The position numbers and the translations under genes are program-made. Under the pieces are notes generated by a model. The model ran no database searches and was not told the DNA's origin. It worked only from the letters and a program-made list of their open reading frames with translations. 5,494 nt of DNA, taken from assembly GCA_913064925.1 (NCBI GenBank), contig CAJYBN010000187.1, positions 1 to 5,494 of the forward strand. Reading direction: 5' to 3'. Shown piece by piece: positions 1-4,369 of this stretch. The stretch comes from an uncultured Peptococcaceae bacterium (GTDB lineage Bacteria; Bacillota; Desulfotomaculia; Desulfotomaculales; Desulfallaceae). Each line of letters starts with the position of its first letter. Position 1 is the stretch's first letter.

Positions 1-725
1 TTTACCACTTCCGCGGTGATCCTGCGTCGGCCCTGTTCATCAGGGGCAGTGGTCAGCACGGCCATTTCCAATACGTTCAGCGCCGCCCTGGCGTCGCCAT
101 TAGCAAATCTCACTATTTTGGCCATTACGCCGCCGGGCAGGTCTACCTTGTATGCGCCCAGCCCCCTTTCTTCGTCGGCCAGCGCCCGGCGAAGTATCCT
201 GGTCAAAGCCCGGTCGGAAAGGGGCTCCAGCCGGTAAAGCAGCGACCGGGAAAGCAGCGGGCGGTTTACGGCAAACATGGGGTTTTCAGTGGTAGACCCG
301 ATCAGGATGACCGTCCCGTCCTCCACGAAGGGCAGCAGGGCATCCTGCTGCGACTTGTTGAACCGGTGAATTTCGTCAATGAATAGTATGGTGCGCTGCC
401 CGTACAGGGCCAGCCGGTCTTGCGCCTGCTCCACCACCCGGCGGATATCCGCCACCCCGGCCATCACGGCGTTTATTTTTTCAAACCGGGCGCTGGTCAT
501 GCCAGCAATAATGTAAGCCAGGGTCGTCTTGCCAGTACCGGGCGGCCCGTAAAAGATTACCGACTGCAGCCCGTCGTTTTCTATCAGCTGCCGTAGAGCC
601 TTGCCGGGGCCTACCAGGTTGTACTGTTCCTCAAACTCTTCCAGCGTGCGGGGTCGCATGCGCACGGCCAGGGGCGCAGCCCGGCGCATGCGTTTTTCAG
701 CCGCTTGACGAAACATGTCTTCCAA
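1..725 (-). CDS. rarA: RarA/MgsA-type replication-associated AAA+ ATPase, 3' end cut off by window
   Basis: My translation of the minus strand gives 241 codons that run off the window edge; the family is usually about 420-450 residues, so roughly the N-terminal half is present. Seen: N-terminal MRPRTLEEF (23-31), Walker A GPPGTGKT (60-67), Walker B ILFIDE (113-118) followed by IHRFNK, sensor 1 STTENP (144-149), probable arginine finger R160 in LLSR, and sensor 2 GDARAALNVLE (210-220). These identify the RarA/MgsA/WRNIP1 family, cytosolic ATPases related to clamp loaders that act at stalled replication forks together with SSB. Start: TTG at 725-723 follows an in-frame TGA and sits 5 bases after GGTGAG, with GGAGG 13 bases upstream; the ATG at 716-714 is the alternative. 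The usual VGQEHL box is EEQYNL here. It lies just beyond the trxA terminator. Family call is near certain; the start is uncertain. Confidence 0.95.
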   Translation of the reverse strand, partial: MEDMFRQAAEKRMRRAAPLAVRMRPRTLEEFEEQYNLVGPGKALRQLIENDGLQSVIFYGPPGTGKTTLAYIIAGMTSARFEKINAVMAGVADIRRVVEQAQDRLALYGQRTILFIDEIHRFNKSQQDALLPFVEDGTVILIGSTTENPMFAVNRPLLSRSLLYRLEPLSDRALTRILRRALADEERGLGAYKVDLPGGVMAKIVRFANGDARAALNVLEMAVLTTAPDEQGRRRITAEVV

Positions 726-737
726 GGAAGCTCACCA

Positions 738-743
738 CCCTCC
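738..743 (-). promoter_or_regulatory. rarA ribosome-binding region
   Basis: The minus strand reads GGAGGG at 743-738, followed by GGTGAG at 736-731. The strong GGAGG is 13 bases from the TTG at 725 and 22 from the ATG at 716. The second, weaker stretch is 5 bases from the TTG. The spacing favours the TTG start, but neither fit is ideal. Confidence 0.5.
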
Positions 744-763
744 GTTTAATCGGTTTCCTACAT

Positions 764-793
764 AAAAGGCCAGGAACGAAGTTGTTCCTGGCC
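764..793 (-). terminator. Rho-independent terminator after trxA
   Basis: On the minus strand a perfect 10-bp stem (GGCCAGGAAC with GTTCCTGGCC, 793-784 and 777-768) encloses a 6-base loop and is followed directly by TTTT (767-764). It lies about 54 bases after the trxA stop and about 38 before the rarA start. The T run is short, so some read-through into rarA is plausible. Confidence 0.82.
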
Positions 794-846
794 GTTGTTA
801 TAAGTCATAAAATAGTAAAGAATAATACCCGGCTGCCGGTCGGGGT

Positions 847-1179
847 TTAAGTAAGATGCTTATCCAGCAGCGCCTGCAGTTCCTTCTTGGTCCTGAAGCC
901 GACCACCCTGTCCACCTCGTTGCCGTCCTTAAAAACAATCAGGGTGGGGATGCTTACCACGCTGTAACTGGTGGGAATAGACTTGTTGTCGTCAACGTTT
1001 ACCTTGGCCACTTTCACCTTGCCCTCATACTCACTGGCAATTTCCTCGATCACCGGGGCGATCATTTTGCATGGCCCGCACCAGTCGGCCCAAAAATCAA
1101 CCAGCACCGGCACAGTGGCGTTATCAATGAAGTCCTTAAAATTGGCTTCGCCTAAAATATTGATCTTTTCACCCGCCAC
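847..1179 (-). CDS. trxA: Thioredoxin
   Basis: A 110-residue cytosolic thiol-disulfide oxidoreductase, exactly the usual length of a single-domain thioredoxin. Seen: active site W33-C34-G35-P36-C37, buried acid D28 (Asp26 in E. coli), P42 of the kinked active-site helix, K59, and the cis-proline loop S76-I77-P78-T79. There is no signal peptide or membrane segment. It accepts electrons from thioredoxin reductase and reduces protein disulfides; the partner is not in the window. The start is GTG at 1179-1177: AGGAG (1192-1188) lies 8 bases upstream, and the protein then begins (M)AGEKI, as thioredoxins do. An in-frame ATG at 1206 would translate through the ribosome-binding site and add nine unsupported residues. 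The gene has its own promoter and terminator, so it looks like a single-gene unit placed between tcdA and rarA. Confidence 0.96.
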   Translation of the reverse strand: MAGEKINILGEANFKDFIDNATVPVLVDFWADWCGPCKMIAPVIEEIASEYEGKVKVAKVNVDDNKSIPTSYSVVSIPTLIVFKDGNEVDRVVGFRTKKELQALLDKHLT

Positions 1180-1187
1180 AAAATCCT

Positions 1188-1192
1188 CTCCT
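1188..1192 (-). promoter_or_regulatory. trxA ribosome-binding site (decides start)
   Basis: AGGAG on the minus strand, 8 bases before the GTG at 1179. It lies inside the longer ORF that begins at the ATG at 1206, and so argues for the shorter, family-length protein. Confidence 0.85.
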
Positions 1193-1237
1193 TTCCATAT
1201 TTTCATTTTTGCCCGCTTTAGTATTCACCATGTGCGT

Positions 1238-1266
1238 ATAATATATCATATCATTTCATGATGCAA
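1238..1266 (-). promoter_or_regulatory. Probable sigma-A-type promoter of trxA
   Basis: On the minus strand: TTGCAT (1266-1261), a 17-base spacer, and TATTAT (1243-1238, 5 of 6 consensus). Initiation is expected near 1231, giving a leader of about 50 bases before the trxA GTG. The spacer contains a short palindrome, ATCAT-GAA-ATGAT (1262-1250). The -35 is weak (3 of 6), but the surrounding AT-rich stretch stands out from the GC-rich genes. Confidence 0.6.
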
Positions 1267-1329
1267 GAGTCCTAACCTATACGTTTCGCCTACAGAATTA
1301 TCTTATCCGCCGGGGGAAAAAATGTCAAT

Positions 1330-2064
1330 TTACCCGCCGGAAAAAACACCCAGGTTGAGCAAATTGTCGATCACATACCCCGCTGCCAGCAACCCCGCCA
1401 CCGGCGGCACGAAGGAAATGCTGCCGGGAGCCGCGCGCGTCCGGCCCGCCGGCCGGTGGCCGGCCGCGGTACCGGGCGGATCGGCGGAGAAAACCACGGG
1501 CACGTTACCGTTAATACCGGCGGCCCGCAATTTTTTACGCACCGCCCGGGCCAGCGGGCAGGTAGACGTGTTCCATATGTTGCCCACTTTAAAAGAAGTG
1601 GGATCCAGGCGATTGCCCGTGCCCATGACCGATATGACCGGCAGGTTTCTGGCCAGGCAGCAGGTGATCAAGGTCACCTTGTTGGTCACATCATCGATGG
1701 CGTCGATAACATAATCAAGGCGGCCGCTGCCATCCAACAGCTCGCCGGCGGTGGCGGGACAAAACTTTGTGTCGTAAGCCTGCACCGCCAGCGCCGGGTT
1801 GATGTCCCGGAGGCGGTCCATCATCACCCGGGCTTTGGGTTTTCCCACCGTGCTGTGCAAAGCGTGCAGCTGGCGGTTTATATTGGAAATTTCAATATGA
1901 TCGTAGTCCACCAGAACAAGCGAACCTATCCCGGCGCGGGCCAGCGCCTCGGCGGCGAATGACCCCACGCCGCCCAGTCCCACCACGGCCACTCTGCAGC
2001 CCGCCAGTTTTTGCAGGCACGCCCGCCCGATCATCATTTCCGTGCGGGTAAATATGCCGGACAC
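1330..2064 (-). CDS. tcdA: tRNA threonylcarbamoyladenosine dehydratase (TcdA/CsdL/YrvM)
   Basis: An E1-like (ThiF/MoeB fold) cytosolic enzyme of 244 residues; relatives are about 250-270. The family uses ATP to dehydrate t6A at tRNA position 37 to cyclic t6A in ANN-decoding tRNAs. Seen: N-terminal FTRTEMMIG (5-13), nucleotide loop GLGGVGS (29-35), ribose-binding D53-Y-D55, the SNINRQ block (60-65, R64), K77, the D121-AIDD segment, MGTGNRLDPT (147-156), C169-PLAR, and the C-terminal block PGSISFVPPVAG. Start: GTG at 2064, preceded 9 bases upstream by GGGGGAG and placing the family's first conserved segment at residue 5. The ATG at 2181 is rejected because it would translate the terminator of the upstream RNA. 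No clear own promoter or terminator is seen. In E. coli the CsdA-CsdE sulfur proteins are associated with it; neither is in the window. Confidence 0.94.
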   Translation of the reverse strand: MSGIFTRTEMMIGRACLQKLAGCRVAVVGLGGVGSFAAEALARAGIGSLVLVDYDHIEISNINRQLHALHSTVGKPKARVMMDRLRDINPALAVQAYDTKFCPATAGELLDGSGRLDYVIDAIDDVTNKVTLITCCLARNLPVISVMGTGNRLDPTSFKVGNIWNTSTCPLARAVRKKLRAAGINGNVPVVFSADPPGTAAGHRPAGRTRAAPGSISFVPPVAGLLAAGYVIDNLLNLGVFSGG

Positions 2065-2073
2065 TTTTCCGCT

Positions 2074-2080
2074 CTCCCCC
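2074..2080 (-). promoter_or_regulatory. tcdA ribosome-binding site (decides start)
   Basis: GGGGGAG on the minus strand, 9 bases before the GTG at 2064. No comparable site precedes the in-frame ATGs at 2181 and 2121. Confidence 0.7.
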
Positions 2081-2099
2081 GCTGCGCCTGTAAAAAAGC

Positions 2100-2133
2100 G
2101 CGGTGCAATTGGCGGTACCATTGCGGTGCCATT
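2100..2133. repeat. Three-copy 11-12 bp tandem repeat in the tcdA leader
   Basis: On the + strand the units are GCGGTGCAATT (2100-2110, plus one extra G), GCGGTACCATT (2112-2122) and GCGGTGCCATT (2123-2133). Units 1 and 3 differ at one base, as do units 2 and 3. The repeat sits between the 6S terminator and the tcdA ribosome-binding site in non-coding DNA. Function is unknown; a protein-binding site is one possibility. Confidence 0.75.
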
Positions 2134-2144
2134 AATTAATATAG

Positions 2145-2175
2145 AAAAGTTTCCAGACAGCGGCTGGAAACTTTT
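2145..2175 (-). terminator. Terminator downstream of the 6S RNA
   Basis: A perfect 12-bp inverted repeat (AAAAGTTTCCAG at 2145-2156 with CTGGAAACTTTT at 2164-2175 on the + strand) with a 7-base loop. On the minus strand the stem ends in TTTT and is followed by CTATATT, so the T tract is imperfect. Because the stem is flanked by A4/T4 it could work in either direction. It starts about 15 bases beyond the 6S closing stem and separates the RNA gene from tcdA. Confidence 0.75.
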
Positions 2176-2182
2176 ACACAAA

Positions 2183-2380
2183 TCGTTTAAACCCCATGGT
2201 GCCGTGTATCCCTAAAGTTTCTTGAACCTGTTCTCAACAGGTGGGTGCCCTCCTGAGTGCTTCATGTTTCCTCCCTTGTGAGGCCTACATTCCACACCCA
2301 GAGCCCAGGCTCCCTTTTAATTGGTGTTGGCTCAAAACTTCAAGGTGACCACGTGCACCGCAGGGTGTATTTTCTTTTCG
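2183..2380 (-). ncRNA. ssrS: 6S RNA
   Basis: A structured RNA filling the aspS-tcdA gap, about 195 nt. Closing stem: 2366-2355 (ACCCTGCGGTGC) pairs at 11 of 12 positions with 2202-2191 (GCACCATGGGGT). It continues inward with 2345-2335 (CCTTGAAGTTT) pairing at all 11 positions, including G-U pairs, with 2220-2210 (AAACTTTAGGG). Inside this is an open bubble whose 3' side carries a 7-bp hairpin (2242-2226, GAG loop). Then comes an apical arm in which 2302-2294 (TCTGGGTGT) pairs with 2260-2252 (GCACTCAGG). Stem, bubble and hairpin rod is the 6S architecture: the RNA mimics an open promoter, binds housekeeping RNA polymerase holoenzyme, and modulates transcription in stationary phase. The B. subtilis 6S-1 gene, as I recall, lies in the same aspS-yrvM interval. 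Ends are estimated from the promoter and stem, so they may be off by several bases. Confidence 0.9.
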
Positions 2381-2386
2381 CTTTTA

Positions 2387-2416
2387 ATGTTACCATATCC
2401 GCTGGTTTGAAGGCAA
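2387..2416 (-). promoter_or_regulatory. Probable promoter of the 6S RNA (extended -10)
   Basis: On the minus strand: TTGCCT (2416-2411, 4 of 6), an 18-base spacer, and TGG-TAACAT, where TAACAT (2392-2387, 4 of 6) is preceded by the TGn extension. This predicts initiation near 2380, about 14 bases before the closing stem. Confidence 0.6.
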
Positions 2417-2481
2417 GGGCCAAAAGCTATCCTGTTACAAAATTATTAATTTGCAAAAAATAGTTTAATATGCACCAAAGG
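2417..2481 (-). other. aspS downstream spacer
   Basis: These 65 AT-rich bases follow the aspS stop. They contain a TTTTTT run (2460-2455) but no convincing GC-rich stem before it, so I do not call a terminator. aspS transcripts may therefore run into the 6S region. Confidence 0.5.
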
Positions 2482-4278
2482 CTATATTTTTACCGTTTTT
2501 TGGGCAATGGTCTTAATGTGCAGTTCCTTAAGCTGCCCGTCTTCCACGCGGCCCGGCGCCATGGTCATCAGGTCGCTGGCGCTTTGCGTCTTGGGGAACG
2601 GGATAACGTCCCTGATGGTCTTCTTGCCGGCCAGCAGCATGACCAGCCGGTCGAAACCAAAAGCTATTCCCCCGTGGGGAGGAGTGCCGTATTCGAAAGC
2701 TTCCAGCATAAAGCCGAATTTTTCCCGGGCTTCCTCCTTGGTCAGGCCGATTACGTCAAACATCATTTCCTGCACGTCGCGGCGGTGTATCCTGATACTG
2801 CCGCCGCCTATTTCCACCCCGTTCAACACCATGTCGTAAGCTTGAGCCCTTACTTTACCGGGATCGGTGTGCAGCAATGGTATGTCTTCCTCCCGGGGCG
2901 AGGTGAAAGGGTGGTGCACGGCCGTCCACCGCTTTTCTTCCGCATCGTATTCCAGCAGGGGAAAGTCCGTAACCCACAAAAAATTGAATTTTTCACGGGG
3001 GATGAGGTTGAGGCGCTCGGCCAAGTGGAGGCGCAGCGCCCCCAGCGATGCCGCCACCACCGCCGGCTGGTCCGCCACGAACAGCAGCAAATCGCCCGGC
3101 TCGGCGCCCATGCGTTCCGCAACGGCGGCCAGTTCCTGCGCGTTAAAAAATTTCGCTATCGGCGATTTTAGCCCTTCCCCGGTAACTATGAAATAAGCCA
3201 GCCCGCGGGCCCGGTAAACGGCCGCAAACTTGGTCAGCTCGTCAATATCCTTGCGGCTAAAACTACCGCAGCCCCGGGCATTGATGCCCATTACCCGGCC
3301 GCCGCCGGCCGCCGCGGAGGCAAATACTTGAAAACCGCATCCCGCAGCAATGTCGGTGATATCCACCAGTTCCATGCCGAACCTGGTATCGGGTTTATCC
3401 GTACCGAACCGGTCCATGGCCTCGCGGTAAGTTAGGCGCGGAAAAGGAGTAGTCACCTCCAAGCCGATCGTTTCCTTGCACAGGTGGGCAATCATTTGCT
3501 CCGTCAAGGTGAGTACGTCATCCATGTCCACAAAAGACATTTCCATGTCTATCTGGGTAAACTCGGGCTGACGGTCAGCCCGCAGGTCTTCGTCGCGAAA
3601 ACACCTGACAATTTGGTAATACTTATCCAGGCCCGCTACCATTAATATTTGCTTGAACAGCTGCGGCGATTGGGGCAGGGCATAAAAATGCCCCGGGTGC
3701 AGCCGGCTGGGTACCAGGTAATCCCTGGCCCCCTCGGGCGTGCTGCGGGTTAGCATGGGAGTTTCAATTTCCAAAAAGCCGTGCTCGTCCAGAAAATCCC
3801 GCACCGACTTGGCGGCCTGGTGCCTGATCATCAACGCTCGCTGCATTTCCGGGCGACGCAGGTCCAGGTAGCGGTACCGCAGGCGCAAGTTTTCATCCAC
3901 ATCGATACCGTCTTCAATGTAAAAGGGAGGCGTCTTGGCCTTGTTTAAAACGCGCAGTTCCCGCGCCAGCACCTCAATTTCCCCGGTGGCCAGGTTGGGG
4001 TTGGCCGTTCCTTCCGGTCGCAAGGCCACCTTGCCGACCACCGCCACTACGTACTCGTTGCGCACTCCTTCAGCTTTAACAAAAGATTCCCGGTCAATTT
4101 CGGGACTAAATACAACCTGGACGATGCCCGAGCGGTCGCGCAGGTCCAGGAAAATCAACCCGCCGTGGTCGCGGCGGGCGTCCACCCACCCGGCCAGCTG
4201 CACGACCTGCCCGTTTTCCCGGGCGGAAAGTTCGCCGCAATAATGGGTGCGTTTGATGCCGGACATTGATTCAGACAT
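2482..4278 (-). CDS. aspS: Aspartyl-tRNA synthetase, bacterial type, probably non-discriminating
   Basis: A class IIb synthetase of 598 residues, normal for the bacterial type (about 590). It activates aspartate with ATP and loads tRNA-Asp in the cytosol. Seen in order: N-terminal OB-fold anticodon-binding domain (about 8-110, with GWVDARRDHGG at 30-40), motif 1 (about 167-190, P174), QSPQLFKQ (203-210), motif 2 (225-246, with FRDEDLRADRQPEFTQ), the bacterial GAD insertion (about 290-425), and motif 3 (536-550, R544 in GFDRL). The start ATG at 4278 has AGGAGG 8 bases upstream and leads into KRTHYCGEL as expected; the longer ORF from 4347 has no such support. H38 in RDHGG replaces the leucine of discriminating enzymes, suggesting it also makes Asp-tRNA-Asn for amidation. 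It lies 91 bases after hisS with no terminator between, so a shared transcript is likely. Confidence 0.98.
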   Translation of the reverse strand: MSESMSGIKRTHYCGELSARENGQVVQLAGWVDARRDHGGLIFLDLRDRSGIVQVVFSPEIDRESFVKAEGVRNEYVVAVVGKVALRPEGTANPNLATGEIEVLARELRVLNKAKTPPFYIEDGIDVDENLRLRYRYLDLRRPEMQRALMIRHQAAKSVRDFLDEHGFLEIETPMLTRSTPEGARDYLVPSRLHPGHFYALPQSPQLFKQILMVAGLDKYYQIVRCFRDEDLRADRQPEFTQIDMEMSFVDMDDVLTLTEQMIAHLCKETIGLEVTTPFPRLTYREAMDRFGTDKPDTRFGMELVDITDIAAGCGFQVFASAAAGGGRVMGINARGCGSFSRKDIDELTKFAAVYRARGLAYFIVTGEGLKSPIAKFFNAQELAAVAERMGAEPGDLLLFVADQPAVVAASLGALRLHLAERLNLIPREKFNFLWVTDFPLLEYDAEEKRWTAVHHPFTSPREEDIPLLHTDPGKVRAQAYDMVLNGVEIGGGSIRIHRRDVQEMMFDVIGLTKEEAREKFGFMLEAFEYGTPPHGGIAFGFDRLVMLLAGKKTIRDVIPFPKTQSASDLMTMAPGRVEDGQLKELHIKTIAQKTVKI

Positions 4279-4369
4279 ATGTAAAACCTCCTGACATGAG
4301 GAACTATGACCAACTGCAGCCGATACAAAATCACTCCCCGGCGGCACGGCGGCAGCAAAAATCCACCTG
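4279..4369 (-). other. hisS-aspS intergenic spacer
   Basis: 91 bases with no gene. It holds only the aspS ribosome-binding site. I see no T-box leader, terminator or clear promoter, which supports co-transcription of the two synthetases. Confidence 0.6.
4287..4292 (-). promoter_or_regulatory. aspS ribosome-binding site (decides start)
   Basis: A consensus AGGAGG on the minus strand, 8 bases before the ATG at 4278. It overrules the in-frame ATG at 4347, which would translate through it. Confidence 0.92.

Larger units (their letters stand above)
726..846 (-). other. trxA-rarA intergenic region
   Basis: These 121 bases hold the trxA terminator and the rarA ribosome-binding region and no gene. 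A weak candidate rarA promoter is TTAAAC at 850-845 (overlapping the trxA stop), a 17-base spacer, and TATTAT at 827-822. The -35 matches consensus at only 3 of 6 positions, and any transcript from it would have to read through the terminator at 764-793. I give this promoter low weight. Confidence 0.4.

Noticed and set aside
828..845. Hairpin CCGG-CAG-CCGG after the trxA stop
   Set aside because: It has only four base pairs with a 3-base loop and no T tract directly after; the 10-bp hairpin at 768-793 is the better terminator.
1305..1345. Possible terminator after tcdA
   Set aside because: The CCGGCGGG/CCCCCGG pairing has a mismatch and a 16-base loop, and the T run lies in the loop rather than after the stem.
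1456..1962. A 168-residue + strand ORF
   Set aside because: It is an antisense shadow of tcdA, whose minus-strand frame carries all the family motifs.
2065..2181. Extended TcdA N-terminus from the ATG at 2181
   Set aside because: It would translate the 6S terminator and the tandem repeat, has no ribosome-binding site, and the family's conserved start segment begins just after the GTG at 2064.
2431..2456. A second promoter upstream of 6S starting with TTGCAA
   Set aside because: No acceptable -10 is found at the right spacing; the extended -10 element at 2392-2387 fits better.
2257..2463. A 68-residue + strand ORF across the aspS-tcdA gap
   Set aside because: It is antisense to the 6S RNA, has no ribosome-binding site and no recognisable protein features.
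2470..3171. A 233-residue + strand ORF
   Set aside because: It is an antisense shadow of aspS caused by GC-rich codon use.
4279..4347. Extended AspRS N-terminus from the ATG at 4347
   Set aside because: The AGGAGG at 4287-4292 lies inside it, and AspRS proteins begin close to the KRTHYCGEL segment.
4279..4369. T-box leader before aspS
   Set aside because: The gap is only 91 bases and shows no T-box motif or antiterminator-terminator pair; any leader for hisS would lie outside the window.
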